Source of the DNA: Antitrichia curtipendula
Taxonomy: Eukaryota; Streptophyta; Bryopsida; Hypnales; Leucodontaceae
Length of the DNA stretch: 64,000 bases
Direction of reading: 5' to 3'
Assembly (NCBI GenBank): GCA_951230915.1
Contig: OX579642.1
Coordinates: 6,634,001-6,698,000 of the forward strand
Both the position numbers and the translations under genes were made by a program. The notes beneath the pieces are model-generated. The model saw nothing but the letters and a program-made list of their open reading frames with translations. It searched no databases and had not been told where the DNA came from. Of the stretch, positions 11,692 through 26,350 are shown one piece after another. Each line of letters begins with the position of its first letter. Positions within the stretch are counted from its first letter, which is position 1.

Positions 11692-13046
11692 CTTTCTCCT
11701 CCACGACCTTGCCAAACTATGCAATGGTTAATCAGAGGACAAAACAATAGCGCCCTCACGACAACGCCCACCTTGCAATCCAATGTTCAGCATAATTCTC
11801 ATGTGTGATATAACCTCATGGAAGTTGCATCTCTAACTACTACACTTTCAGATCCATGAAAGCCTTGTGAACATCCTCATAGGAAAGTCATGGCGCATGG
11901 TCTTCAAGAGTTGTTTGCATCACTAATACATGAGGCCAGACATCATGTGACGGAAAGAAAGAGGAAGAACATTCACATGAACCAAGTGATCTAATACAGT
12001 CATGTCTTCACGATGAATCTAGGAACATTCTTCATGAATTTCCGAAGGAAACGCGCGCTCTCACTGAATTTAGCACGTTTACTAACTTACATGAGCAAGA
12101 GAAGGAACGAAACCCTAATATACTTTAATAGGAGAATGAGGAGCTTCAATAGAACTCACTGAATTCCTGCGTTGGTTACTAGTTACTACCTGAATACTGG
12201 ACTCATGCTCAGGTCAGTTTTATTTTCGTCAGGTAGAGTAGCATGTCTTACCAATTCGACCAGGCTCTAAGAGAATTTATCTCCATGTAATATTTCAAAG
12301 AAGTATTTTGCTCATTAGCATGGACCTTTATGGAAGTGCCTAGTCCATGAAAAATCAAATACCTCAACACTCCCTCATATATTAAGTTGTAGCACTCTTA
12401 TTTTGAAACCTAATGATATTCCCACCAAAAAAGCACAGGATTTTAAGGGATTGTAGATCCACAGTAAAAGCCATCTGATGTAATCTCCATTCAAGCACGC
12501 CAGAAGATGCGGCAGACGCGTAATTCAGATGATTTCTCCAATGAAAACCTGACTCCCAAAACACAGTTGAACTTACCAAAATTCATGTCAATGCCACAAA
12601 TTCTACATCTTGAAGCTCACAGGACAGATATATAGCCAATCAATGTCTACAAGCACATCGATCAACAAGGACGGTACTGGGAGGAAAGGAATGAGATGCT
12701 CTATCTTCTTGCAGTGTAAACGGGGGCTCTGTTGGAAGTGGGACACTCAAATTGAAATCGTCGGTCGTCGGGTAGTCTCTGCTTCTGTGGGACAGAGCCT
12801 AACAGAAATGCAAGAAATACAGAAATTCGAGGAGTCAAAACAGCGAGAGGTATCCAATTAAAAAGCATACTGCCCAAGATATTCCAATACTCTACACAGT
12901 ACACCGTGCGTGTCCTTTGGCAACAAGTTGGCGAATCGCCGTGCATCCATTACATGATTTCATAGTTACATGCGTCAACAAGGAACCCAAACAACGTCAA
13001 GGGCTAATGAGGATCAAATCTCCACAACAAGACTCCCAAGATCGTT
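11692..13046. other. Spacer between the zinc finger and eL37 genes
   Basis: This would hold the promoter and 5' untranslated region of the zinc finger gene and the 3' end of the eL37 locus, both read leftwards. No TATA box stands out. Open frames at 12610-12861 (plus) and 12701-12946 (minus) overlap each other and lack motifs. Confidence 0.4.
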
Positions 13047-14743
<1,697 letters not shown>

Positions 14744-14768
14744 AAACCCTAATTCTTCGTCATATAAA
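14744..14768. promoter_or_regulatory. Telo-box and TATA box
   Basis: AAACCCTAA at 14744-14752 is the plant telo-box, common in promoters of ribosomal protein and translation genes and able to act in either orientation. TATAAA at 14763-14768 points to transcription towards the right. The pair may be a shared promoter between the leftward eL37 locus and a rightward transcript. Confidence 0.5.
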
Positions 14769-16040
14769 CCCTTGCCTGCCTCTTCTCATCTAAAGATATT
14801 AGTTTCGGCTTCGGAGTGTGCTTTCCGTCGTTTTAGGAGGAGATTGCTGATGTGGGTGGAGTTTTGTTTGCTGTAGGCGGTTTTTGGATTTTTTCATTCT
14901 GCACTTTATTTCTGGTTGCTTTGGCTGCGAGGCGTTACCACTTTGTCTCCCTCAACGGAGTGGGTGTCGGCTAAAGCAGAGATTACTCATAGCCCAGCCT
15001 CAAACCAATGCTGCTCCTTCTATGAGTGTGTGTTGACCTGTCTGCTGGGACATTCGACATTCTTTTTGAGAAGGGTTTCTTTGTCTAGGGTTTGTGATTG
15101 CATACTCCCTGACTTCAGATTGCCTATTCATATATGAAGCAATGTGTGTTGGTTTACATGACTTGTCATGTGAGATTCGGAGGATGCGTAGATGGATGTC
15201 GGTGGGTGAATTAGTTAGCATCTGAGAGTGGGTGCCGACTCCAGACCCCGCTGTATATATATGTTTTCAGTTGTAGTGTAGGTTTAAGATTAGGGTTAGG
15301 GTTCAGGGTTTTGGTGCCGAGAATGCATTGTCGGAGCTTAAGTTGGATGTGGGGAGAGGCCTTTCAAGCCTCTCATGTCTCACAATTCGTCATGAGGTTC
15401 CGTAGAAGAAATACCGTGCCTGTTATCTGCAGAGAAGAGGCTTCATTGCTCTTCGGGTGTCAGATTGTGGGCTCACATTTAGTCCTCAGAATTTTTCATT
15501 TGGGATTACGAATTTCTATCTGGCAGAGGCAGATTGTGTATTTGAACGTTATGTCATTTTATGACTGCGTCGTAATGGTAATATCATTTGAACTACCGGT
15601 ACTATGCCCTGTGCCGTTGCAACAGTCATAAAAAAGAAAAGTCAATTTTCTAGTTTCCTTACCCATAAAAGTTTCTAAATTCAAGAACTTTTCTTTTCTT
15701 GATCACAACGTCGCGAAACAAAGCTCGTGCATCGCTCCTTCCTCACTGGTAGCTTTCCGATGGTAAGAGCGGTGGCTCAAAATGTGACCCTCTTCTTCAG
15801 ACAGTCCTGTAGGGAGCTGTGAAATGGAGACTAAATGATTTTAAAATGGAATGCCAATCTCTCTCTCTTAGTGTAGTGTATAGTGTTGCATAGTTAAGGG
15901 TTGTCTATGGATGGAATAAGAGCCAGGGAGGGTTCATTTCAAAGCCAAAGCATATCCATTTAATTTTTCAAAATGGGAATTGATTGTCCAATTGTCTTCT
16001 TACAAATGCTAGAAAGAACGTAGGATCTGTTTAAGTTTAG
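14769..16040. other. Possible rightward transcript, product unknown
   Basis: 14780-15630 is GC-richer and carries plus-strand open frames (14916-15137 and 15311-15631) without recognisable domains. A TATA-like run lies at about 15253-15262, and a short telomere-like string (TTAGGG repeated, then TTCAGGG) at 15289-15310. I looked for box C and box D pairs of small nucleolar RNAs and found no convincing set. Confidence 0.35.
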
Positions 16041-16357
16041 TAAGGGTCGCATTTAAGAACCTTGTGGATAACTTTTTAAGTGCTGCAGTGTTTGTTTTTG
16101 GTCAAGCCATTTTTTTTTTCAGACTGTACATGAGTGAATTTTAAAAGACTTAGGATCACAAATAGGTGCCTACAGTGGAATTTTTTGAAAATTCACAAGT
16201 AATTCATAAATGCTCCAAAAAATATGAAACCACTTGTATTAGACTCTGCATCAATTTTTCTGCAGGTGAAAAATAAGAGATAATATTTTTGGACATCTGG
16301 AAACCAACAAAAGGTCGAACAGGCCTTAAAGTGTAGTTTTTTGAGCCACCTACCTTA
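16041..16357 (-). mobile_element. TA/AGGTAG MITE (family B), reverse copy
   Basis: The ends are TA-AGGGTCGC on the left and CCACCTACCT-TA on the right, imperfect inverted repeats bordered by TA. The interior matches, in reverse, the family B copies at 50216 and 51489 (blocks around 'aaataggtgcc', 'aattcataaatgctccaaaa' and 'gaaaccacttgtatt'). Confidence 0.7.
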
Positions 16358-16681
16358 CCAAGCACGTGACTGGGACGCATGATGTAGGATATCTCACTGT
16401 ATCCAACAAACCAAACTAACCAAACAGACATCAAATAGCTTAAGCTGAGGATGCTCATCACTGAATTGAGAACGTGAATTACTAATGAAATTCTCCCATT
16501 TTTACACTGAGGTATGAGGAGGAATGCAGTTTCAAATACAGTGTAGAAGCCTCTCCTTGGTTAAGGCAATGAGTAGGCCTTAGAATTCTAGGGTCAATCA
16601 CAACTCGAAGGGACATAATCAAAATAATGAAAGTTTTGGAGAGATTATTGTTTGATTTTGGAATTCAGTATGCTTAGATTT
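16358..16681. other. Short spacer, nothing recognised
   Basis: Spacer between a family B and a family A element. No feature was seen. Confidence 0.4.
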
Positions 16682-17340
16682 TTAACCCCTAAAGGTCAGA
16701 GACTATGTTTTCACCAAACCCGCTCTAAAACTGTTATTTCTAAAACAAGTACCAAATTTTAGAAAAAATACAGTTTTGAAATAATGTAACCGTAGTATCT
16801 TGTATATAATTAGTTTGAGAAGTTGTGAAAAAAAGTTCAGAAATTTTTACTGTGTGGATTGCAAGTTGAAGTGACAAAAATCTTTTTTTTGTCCCTGCGA
16901 AAATCCAGGCAGCTTCACTTCACAAGGTCACATTTGTATGAAAAAATGTCCAAAATGGTGGTTACTCTTTGGATTCCTTCTTCAAGGCAAGTTAGTTACA
17001 TGTTTAAAAATTTTCAGATCATTTGGAATTGTAAAACATATAGGAAAAAAAAGGGAAGTAGAAAGAGGTAGAGAATGTTCAAAACACTAAATTTTGAAAT
17101 TCAGTATGTTATTTTGTTAAGAATTTAAATATGGAACTGAAAAATGTCACCCCCAATGGATGTAATGTTGTAATAAACAATCTACACACAATATTTATAT
17201 TTTTTTTCAAAAATATTAAAAATTGAGTTAAAAAAAGGATTTCAAAGTTTATTTTAGAGTAGAGATTCCATAACTACCCTCAAACTAGAACTCCTCATAA
17301 CTTTCATCTCATTAATCAATATGGAATGATTCAAAGCTTT

Positions 17341-17393
<53 letters not shown>

Positions 17394-17673
17394 CTAAAGA
17401 ACCAATTTTAAATTTTTATTTCTTTAAAAAGTGATTTTTAAAGAAGTTTTTTCAGTTGCTCGGGTTGCCCGCCGATCAATGAAAATGACATATCATGTAA
17501 TAACTCTTTAACCATGTAGTCAAAAATTATGGAAATTGTTGAGCCTTAAAGCTATTCCTTGGGCACATCTTGTGTGAAAATTTCAAAGAAAATAAAATAA
17601 AAATTATAGTCATAGTGAGCTACCCAAAATCGCTATGTTGTCAAAAAACGATGTTTGGTCTTTTAGCAGTTAA
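16682..17673 (+). mobile_element. TTAA-flanked MITE-like element (family A, forward)
   Basis: The left end is TTAA-CCCCTAAAGG. The right end is decayed to TTTTAGCAG-TTAA but in register with other copies. It contains an (AT)n tract that expanded inside the element at 17343-17392. The interior aligns end to end with 19840-20792, including 'ttgcccgccgatcaatgaaa' near the right end. A plus-strand open frame at 16859-17071 corresponds to the one at 19972-20238. Confidence 0.85.
17343..17392. repeat. (AT)n microsatellite
   Basis: About 24 uninterrupted AT units inside a family A element. Other copies of the element have a short non-repetitive sequence at this site, so the tract grew after insertion. 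Confidence 0.98.
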
Positions 17674-19839
17674 TACACTTAAAGTTAGAACTTTAAATAT
17701 TCATGTTCTAATTATATGGTATCTAAATTATGTATGCTAAAGTGTGTTGGAATCCTTTTCTTGTTGCCAATAAAGATAATAATTTATTCATCCATTGTTT
17801 GTGATGGAAGTATTTTTGACTTATTTTCTAGTTTGGTGAAGATGTAAAGTTTTCAATCACTTAGAGTTAGACTAAGGATTATTTTGACCCTATGGTGGTG
17901 CAAAAGGTCATTTATTTGGAATTGTGATTTAAGATGACATGAGTATTTTGTATTTGTGTTTGTTTTGCTTTGATTTAGTGTTTTCCGTGTAGAACTTTTA
18001 GAGTGATTGTGGTGAAAAATAAAGTCTATCTTTATGGCTTGAAAGATGCATCTTCACCTTCAAAATTGATCTATTAGGTGGTATGCCAATAAGAGGAGTT
18101 TTACATTGATTTGCAGATTTAAGTGCAATTGAGGTTCTTTCAATGTATTATTGAAATTGGGATGTGTTAAAGTCTCCAACTTTGGTCTCCTCATTAATGA
18201 TGTTCGTGTATCAATTGAATGAAGTGGAATTTTATGATATATTGGTGTGGTGGAAAATGCAACTTTGAGGATACAAATTCATTTGTTGTAGTAAATGGGG
18301 TAATTCTTTGGCACAATCTTGTTGTATACAACTATAGCCATGAATAGGGGGAGAATGATATTTATTTTTAATATTTTTTAAAATGTTTATTTGAATGAAT
18401 ACAGGTAGGTCAACCTAAGCACATTCATTGACTATAGATGATAGTTTGCTATGCTTCCAAATAAGAAACTAAATAATTGAGTTTTTTCTTGGAATTTAGA
18501 AAGAATATTTCAAAGTTCTAATAAAAATACTAGATTTTTGTTGGATATGGTGGCTTCTCAGTTTGTAGGTTCTAGAAAGAGTAGAGTGGATGAAGTATCT
18601 CTTTTGGGTAGTGTTAAATGTGCTGTAAACTTCATGGATATATTTCTTTGCTTGGCTTTGTGTGGTATGCTAATTAATTTTGCAAGTATATTGATATTAA
18701 ACATTTTGAGAAGTTCATAGTTGTAATTTTTAGTAGGTGGCAAGGTAATTAGTTGTCCTAGTAGGTGTTCATATATTGTTGTTGTTTATACATGTCTTTG
18801 TAGGTAGTCACTGAGTTTTGTGTACATTTGAAGTTTGTTGACTTCCTTTTGAAATGGAATGAAATAAAACCAATTTATAAAATTGTGCTTACCATCTATA
18901 TAAAATTGCCGAGTTTTCCAATTGATTGTTTATTTTCCCGTATGTCAATCTTTGTGATTGTTTATACATTCCACATACTAACAAATTTTTCTTGCTCCTA
19001 AACTCTAACATCGACAAATCTATCTATAGCATGTTTGCATGTACAAGTAGTGTTGTCAAATAGAGAAGGCTTGCTTTGGAAAAACACAAGATTTTTTGCT
19101 GCAATTAAATTTGGGTAAAGGTATAAAAGATCAAATAATCAAGTGAAAGAAAACATTGTATAGTAACAATACTCCATCTATAGATAGATATGTGTCAATG
19201 ATCATATAAAACACAAGGAATATAATATTTTATGAAAATATGAAACATAAGAGTCATTTTCATACTTATACAAGATCGTGCAATCATTTAAGTTGTATAC
19301 ATACGTGTATATACCTTGCATAATATTTGAAGTTGAATAAATATTTGTATATATCTTGTAGAATATTTGGAATCGTATAAATATTTGTATGTCTTATATA
19401 AGATTATAAAAGTCAAATAAAATACTATAAGCTTTTTGGAAGTTGTGTAAGTCGAATACAAGCCGCTTGAAACCCTTGAAAAATAGACCCAAAACTCAAA
19501 TGAGTGCAAAAGTTGGCTTAAAACTCCCAACAAAGAATGTAATAGCTTTTTAAAAAGCTAACATAGATGTCTATAAGCTCTCAAAATTTCAAGTTTAGAT
19601 CTTCTACTATTTAATTTTTGTGGCCACTCAAAGTCTCCACTCTTCAATTCAATGGCAGCTCAACACTCCTTCATTGCCAAGCCTATAAATTTTACATTCT
19701 AGCTCCAAACTACAATTGTAATGATTTTTTGGAAAGCTAACACAAAATTATATAACCTCTCTAAGGCTCAAAAACAAATCATTTTTCTGTCCAACTTTTA
19801 TAGCCCGTCAAAGTCTCGTTTCCTCAAATCAAACATAAT
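17674..19839. other. AT-rich intergenic DNA
   Basis: No exon, RNA gene or terminal repeat was recognised. 19260-19420 has several loosely repeated strings of the type 'gtataaatatttgtat', a weak local repeat. Confidence 0.4.
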
Positions 19840-20792
19840 TTAACCCCTAAAGGTTTTTGACTATGTTTTCACAAAAAACACTCACAAACTGCCATTTCTA
19901 GTACAAGTACCAAATTTTGGAAAAAAATAAATTTGGACACATATAACCGTAGGATCTTGTAGTAAACTAGTTTGAGAAGTTGTGGAAAAAATTTCAGAAA
20001 TTTCCACCGTGTAGATTGCAAGATATTAGCATTTGAAGTGACAAAACCCCTTTTTTTGTCCCTGCGAAAAACCGAGCAGCTGCACTTCACATGGTCACAT
20101 TTGTATGAAAAAATGTCCAAAATGGTGGTAACTCTTTGGATTCATTCTTCAAAGCAAGTTAGCTACATGCTTGAAAAATTTCATATCATTTGGAATTGTA
20201 CAACATATAGGAAAAAAATAGTAAGTAGAAAGAAGTAGAAAATGATTCAAAACACTAAATTGTTAAGGATTTAATTATGGAATTGAAAAATGCCAATCCA
20301 AAAGATTGTAATGTTGTAAAAAAAAATCTACACCTTGTGTTTATATTTTTTTCCAAAAAATATTGAAAATTGAGTTAAATAAAGGACTTCAAAGTTTATT
20401 TTAGAGTAGAGATTCCATAACCACCCGCAAACTACCCACAACTAAAATTCCTCATAACTTTCATCTCATAAATCAAAGTGGAATGATTCAAAGCTTTCCT
20501 TGTGCACATAAATCTAGAGAACCAATTTCAAAATTTTATTTCTCTAGAAAATGATTTTTAAAGAAGTTTATTTTGTTGCCCAGGCTGCCCGCCGAACAAT
20601 GAAAACTACATATCATACCATAACTTTTTAATCATGTGGTCAAAAGTTATGAAAATTGTTGGGCCCTAAAGCTACTCCTCGGGCACATCTTGTGTGAAAA
20701 TTTCAAAGAAAAAAAATAAAAATTCCATTCGTGGTGAGCTACCCCAAAACGCTATGTTGTCAAAAAACGGTGTTTGGTCCTTTAGGGGTTAA
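19840..20792 (+). mobile_element. TTAA-flanked MITE-like element (family A, best copy)
   Basis: This is a 953-bp element with clean ends: TTAA-CCCCTAAAGG on the left and CCTTTAGGGG-TTAA on the right. It is very similar to 32113-33066 (opposite orientation), so both are comparatively young. Two open frames persist: minus 19869-20120 (starts MDIFSYKCDHVKCSC) and plus 19972-20238. The minus frame is also open in 32113-33066. Neither resembles a transposase, and they overlap on opposite strands, so coding is doubtful. Confidence 0.9.
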
Positions 20793-23030
20793 CACCACTC
20801 TATTTCTAAGCCCATAATTTTTTTTCCTAACTTCAAATTCAGATTTCTAAATCTTCACAAAAAGATAAATTCTCTATATATAATTCACTTATATCTCAAA
20901 TCCAAAAGCATCATGTCCACATCTCTACAAGCCCTCGAAGCTACTACCCTCAAAACTAGTTGGTAGTTGATTCTTTCTCATTCCAACAAGCATAACTTCT
21001 TCATCTAAGCTCTAAATAGTATGAGTAATAATTTTTTGAAATCACAACAAAAAAATAACTTCATTCAAAAATTCATAATATACACCACAATATAGCTCCT
21101 CTAATACACGGTACATTCCCAACTAACTATAAAAAAGAAGAAAGAAATCCCAACTCCTTACCAAAGGTCACATCAACCCATGCCTAAGCCATATGGGCTT
21201 CAATTTCTCATTGGCTATCCCCTTTGACCCTTCTACAATCCTATCTACCCCTTTTATCTTAGCCATAAGCCATTTAAATTCAACAAAAAGGTAAACTATC
21301 TCCAACCTTCTATCTTTTAACTTTATAAACTCAAACTAAGATTTGAAAACACTTCTATACACAAAAAACAAAAAAACTAAGGCTTGTCAGTTGCCTATTA
21401 GAGGTAAAAAACAAAGTCTCAAGAAGAATATCATTCCATCTACAAAAATTTGAAGATGCATTTGATAGTGGTTGCAATGTAGTCTGCACAATTAGCCTTG
21501 GTTAAAGGATTAACTGGCCCTTCTAACCAATGCTAGTGACCACAACTCTTTGTTATAGGCCTTACCATACAATAATATTGGTTGTCATTCAAACCCTCAA
21601 AACACCCTTCAAACATTATTTTTTTGCTATCAAGTTCAATACACTCAACTACTATGCTATTGTTGCTTCACGCGAGGTTTCTTCGGCGGTGGAGAAAGCC
21701 CAACTTCTTCTTATAGACGCTTATGCAATGGTGCAAGGCCCAATGGTAGATGAAGTTGATCTGATAGTTGCGACAAAGAAAACTCCTCGGAAAACTCGAA
21801 TCCATACTCTGATTGAGGCTCTTCATCTTGAGATTCAACACCGCCACCCCTCCAATTTGACATACTAAAATCCAAAGTGTAACATGAAGAAAATTTCAAT
21901 TACATCAAATTGATGAAGCTCTTCGGTGGTTCCCTCTTCTTTATAGTTTTCTCGTTTATATTAGTGGGAAGGTGTCACCTTGAAGCTACATTGAGTGATG
22001 TCATATCTTTCAATATATTATTAATATTAAAATCCATTCTAACAACATATAAACACATTTTCTACATAACATTCACTTTTACAATGCGACAGCGCGTCAA
22101 CTTACTCAAGGGCGACAAATTCACCTAAGATCTCTCGTACGCTCAATTACTAGTCATTGGCTCGTTGTGGTCACTTTTTGGATAAAATGTGCCAATTGCA
22201 AGTCGCCTTATCTTTTTTTTTGTCGTTGTTGAATTTTGACAATCGTTCAAATATCCTAGTGGTAGCTTTTTATCTAAAGAAAGGGAGGAAAAATTACATC
22301 AAAAAATCTAAATATCCCCCATTTAATTATCCCATTATCACACGTGGTATCCAATTTTAAGGGGAGGTGACCCTCCCGAGATGGTTACCTCATTTACATT
22401 CCTTGCAAGCATGGCCAAAACCTTGAAGTTTTATATACATCTATTAATTTAATTATACATTGTCATGACCAATTGTCAAGTTTTTGTCTAGAAAAGTGGT
22501 TATAGAAAATAGATACAATGAGGTATAAATAATAATAATAATAATAATAAAATTAAAAATAATAATAATAATAAATTATAAAAACTAAAAATTGACAATT
22601 TGTAAGGGCTTGATGGTGATGAGATTTCACTAGCGATGCTAGTTTGTGAGCCTAAAAATGTGAGCTCTAAAGCTATGAGCGTATGTTTCGTAAGTCCATA
22701 ATGTTGACTGAAAAAAAATTAAAATTTTTGAAGCCAACAAAGAGAAAAGTGGAGACATTTCAAAATTTTAATATTAATAGTAAAATTTTAGCCCTATGAC
22801 CATGGACCTATGGCCATGGGACTATGTCAACACGCACCCCACACTTGGCTTGGCATACTAGCAAGCAACAATTTTAATCCACCTCAAGTCCCATTTGTTT
22901 TCTTTTTGTGAATTTGTTTGTTCATGATGAAGCCTTTAAAGGGATCCCAAGGGAAAACGAATATTTTGGACAATTGATGGAGACACCTGCGGTAGGCACC
23001 ATCTTGTAGAATACATAAATTTTTAGAATG
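20793..23030. other. Intergenic DNA with an ATT-type microsatellite
   Basis: 21660-21870 is GC-richer and open on both strands (plus 21530-21868, minus 21711-21899), with no family motif. A trinucleotide tract of AAT/ATA type lies at about 22529-22575. Nothing else was recognised. Confidence 0.35.
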
Positions 23031-23580
23031 TCTTAACCCCTAAATACCCTAAGGGGCTTCTTAGTGCCTAAAGGTTTTTGGAGGGAGTTGCAACATACAT
23101 CCATACACCAAAAAAATTTAATTTAAAAGAATATTTTTTTAGTGTACCAAATTTCAAACCCTGCAAAAAGATTTTTATGATGGCAAAGGTGCAAAAACAA
23201 ATAAACAATAAAATTTCTTTTATAATCAAATCAAATTTAAATTATTTTTAGAATTCCAAGCTCCAAACTTTGCAATGGGTATCTTGGTACCGAAAGGAGT
23301 TTTCAAGGGATTACAAAGTTGCGATTAAATAAAAATAAAATAAAATAAAATCTTTAAATGTTTTTTTTGTAAAATTCCTAAACCCCAAACCCCACAAGGG
23401 GTCTCTTGGTACTGAGAGGTTTTTTTGGGGGGTGACAAAGTTGCAAAAAAAATTCATTAAAGAAATAAAAACAAAAAATAAAATTTGAAAGTTCCAAATC
23501 CCAAATCCAAACCCTTCAAAGGATCTTTCTATACGAAGAGGGGATTTGAAGGTGACAAGGTTGCGGGAAAAAAATTGCTT
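23031..23580 (+). repeat. Degenerate ~115-bp tandem repeats
   Basis: About five units start near 23033, 23146, 23250, 23374 and 23487. Each has a core of the form 'ccaaacccc...aaggggtctcttggtac' followed by 'gacaaagttgc' and an A-rich tail. Unit spacing is about 104-124 bp. The units are diverged by many substitutions. Confidence 0.7.
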
Positions 23581-24555
23581 TTTTGATACTTCCTTGATAG
23601 ATTCAAGGTAGATTCTAATATCCTTTTGAAATTAATACTTGTATTTTGGCATTAAGATTCAGATTTGTTATAGACAAGAAATCAACGTCAATTCATACAT
23701 AGAGATACACGTACTAATACCCATCAATTCTTAGGTATAACCAAAGGTGTGTTGCTTTATATACAAACAACAACCTAATATATACCAAGCAAATCGAGAA
23801 GAATGACCAATACCTATAACCAAAGTGGAACCAGTCCTCATATTTATAATAAATCAGCATTATATCTTAGACGGAGTCCACCAAAAAAATAGGGTGTAGA
23901 AACAATATCCTGTGATACAAATTTTTCCACATTGTGCAGTAGATACGTGAGTTTAGTCTATAAACACAGAATAGCCAAGGTTCTCAAATGTTGAAACTGA
24001 TGGAGATAAATGAACATGCCATCATATGTAAATTTGAAACTAAGAGTTTTTTTTTACAAAGAAGAGAATCAATCTGAAGCTTTAGATTGAAGGTCCAAGT
24101 ATACCTATTGGGGATCGATATTTGCATCAAACTTCATAGCCATAGTTCAAAAAAATTTGAAATTTTTTGAAATTTTTTGAAAAAATTCCTCAGGAGGTGG
24201 TAAACCTCATATGTAACCATGCCAAACAGCAAACCATTATTATGCCACAAGATGTATATGAGGTGTTTGCAAGTTACCACTACTTGTTATCGTATATTCA
24301 CCCAAGAAAAACTTCAATCCATCATAAAAAAAAGCCCATGTAATTCGACTTTCAAAGAATTGGATACAAGTTGTAACGGATTAGTATAACATCTATTGAC
24401 CACAATTTTTGAGAACCTAATACCATTTTTATAAGTAAAACATTGCTCCAAACCCTCCTACACACGAGCTCCAAAAAAAAATATAAAACAATTGTGAGAC
24501 TAACGCAACATAGGCTAAAATTGAGTATATACAAAGTTTTTTGTATTTTTTTTTT
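23581..24555. other. AT-rich spacer between inverted repeat arrays
   Basis: No gene was recognised. A short local direct repeat ('tttgaaattttttgaaattt') lies near 24160. The stretch separates the direct array at 23.03-23.58 kb from inverted and direct units at 24.55-24.88 kb. Confidence 0.4.
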
Positions 24556-24880
24556 TAAATTTGCAACTTTGTCACTTCAAGAAATTCCTCTCAACACAAA
24601 GAGATCCCTTGTCAAGTTTGGGGTTTGGGACTTTCTACAACAACAAAAAATATAAATATATAAATATAAAAATATAAAAATATAAAAATTTCAAATCCCA
24701 ACACTACAAAGGACCTCTCCGTCCCAATAGGAGTATTAGAGGTGTTGAAGTCATAGAAAAATTAATTGTTTAATATATATAAATTTTCAAATTTATTTAA
24801 ATTTATTTTTGAAAGTTTCAAACCCTAGAGCTCCCAAGGGTTCTTTCGGTCCCAAAATCATGCTCCAAGGCTCACAAAAT
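24556..24880. repeat. More ~115-bp units, one of them inverted
   Basis: 24556-24640 is an inverse copy of the unit ('gcaactttgtcacttcaaga' then 'agagatcccttg'). About 24685-24750 and 24810-24880 are direct copies ('caaatcccaacactacaaagg', read in part, and 'caaaccctagagctccca'). Together with 23031-23580 they may be the two sides of one old foldback-type element. Confidence 0.6.
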
Positions 24881-24885
24881 AGCAC

Positions 24886-25120
24886 TCTCGGAGATTTCAC
24901 CTAAAGAATGAATTGGAAACCATCTTCAATGTTTAGAAGTACGCACACTAGGGAGCCCTATTTGCACAAACATGGAGGACAAAAAATAATATATTTTTTA
25001 GATTCCCCTTGGTAAGAACTTGCATGTCCACTATGGGAATAGATCACAAAAATTTCAACTCTAGATCATTAATTTTAAATACTCCCTAGTACTAAACCCC
25101 CCTAAATCTCAAATGCGACA
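24886..25120 (+). repeat. Dispersed repeat C, copy 1
   Basis: This block, including 'gggagccctatttgcac', 'gattccccttggtaag' and 'actctagatcatta', has an inverted counterpart at about 53425-53650. It adjoins the ~115-bp repeat array in this copy and a family A terminus in the other. Confidence 0.65.
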
Positions 25121-25513
25121 AATTAGCAAAATTGAAAATTAAATATAAAATGATTTTTTTAAATTTAAAAAATGAAAAGATGACTACAATCAAAACAACT
25201 ATTTCCAATAAAAAAAATTCAAGTTCATTGGTTCATTACTCAAAAGTTATAGTGAATGATAAATTTGTCACTCTAAATATGATGAAAAAAAGAATCAATC
25301 TTGTTTGCAATCAACCAATCACCCTTATGTACCTTAGATTGAAGCTTGTTTGTCCTGTTCAAGTCATCTAATGTGATATTCAGTGTAATATTCAATTAGT
25401 GTAAGATATTAGCATACATTTATTCTACCTCCTTTTTAGGGTGTCCAAACAAAAAAATTCACACATCTCCCTTTCGATTCTCATGTAAATGTCCTATTTT
25501 CAAGCACAATCTT
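25121..25513. other. AT-rich spacer, nothing recognised
   Basis: It contains one open frame (25132-25371) of low-complexity Lys/Asn/Ile-rich composition, typical of chance frames in AT-rich DNA. Confidence 0.4.
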
Positions 25514-26350
25514 TTAACCTCTAAAGGATCATTGTTCCCTCGGGGGACAAAATGGATTTTGGGCAAGTTCCTAGGACCTCAATTTTTAATGAAACTTTTT
25601 GAAACTTCCTCACAAGATAGACAAACTTCTTGTCTTTGTGGGAATATAATTTTTATTTCAATCGGTGACCGGGAGCAAAAGTTATGCCATCTGAAAAATA
25701 ATTTTCACTTCATTGGGCAAAAAAAGAAATCCAAAAAAATGTGAAATTAAATTAATTATTTTTTCCCTCATAGATAATATTTTTGTCTACATGTGAAGCT
25801 TTGATTCATTTCATTTGGAATAGTGATGTGAAATTTATGAACAATCTTGTTTTCGGGCAATCTAGGCATCTTCTTGAAAAATAACTTATAAGATTCATTT
25901 CTGAATGCAATTTTCGAAATTTTTCAATTTTATTTTTTGATAAGGTTATGCTTTCTTGCTAGAACAATCTCACCATTGGGATTATTGTGTTTCAATCCCA
26001 TCTTAAAGGCTATTAATGATTTAGTTTTTCTTTCAATCTTGGACCTACTTCTACTTGACAATTTTTTAAAGAATGAAAAACAAACATTTTTCTTTTGAAA
26101 TTTTTTTCTTAGACTTTCAATTCAATTATTCAATAAAAAATTTAAAAAATTCAAAGTCCATAGTGCAAAAAAATTTCACAAAGGGCGGTCAAAGTCATTT
26201 GAAACTGAATGGTAGTGTTCAAATTTTTTTTTTTTTTCAACTTTGAATGCTAATATCTTCCAAACTTGTAGGGCAAACTCCATGAAATTTTTACGACATG
26301 ATTTTAGACAAGTAAAGTATAATATCCTACGGTTAGATTCTAAAAATATA
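25514..26350 (-). mobile_element. TTAA-family element (family A, reverse, truncated)
   Basis: One end is TTAA-CCTCTAAAGG at 25514, followed by the 'ttccctcgggggaca' palindrome shared with 3811-4739. The body runs in reverse orientation as far as the 'tcctacggttagat' block near 26330. The second terminus is missing. Confidence 0.75.

Noticed and set aside
14755..14766. Minus-strand ATGACGAAG, identical to the first three codons of eL37
   Set aside because: It is followed by AAT TAG with no donor site, and exon 2 (14133-13998) already supplies Thr-Lys. I take it as coincidence with the plus-strand TATA region.
14820..15300. Small nucleolar RNA cluster after the telo-box
   Set aside because: No convincing pair of box C (RTGATGA) and box D (CTGA) with terminal stems was found.
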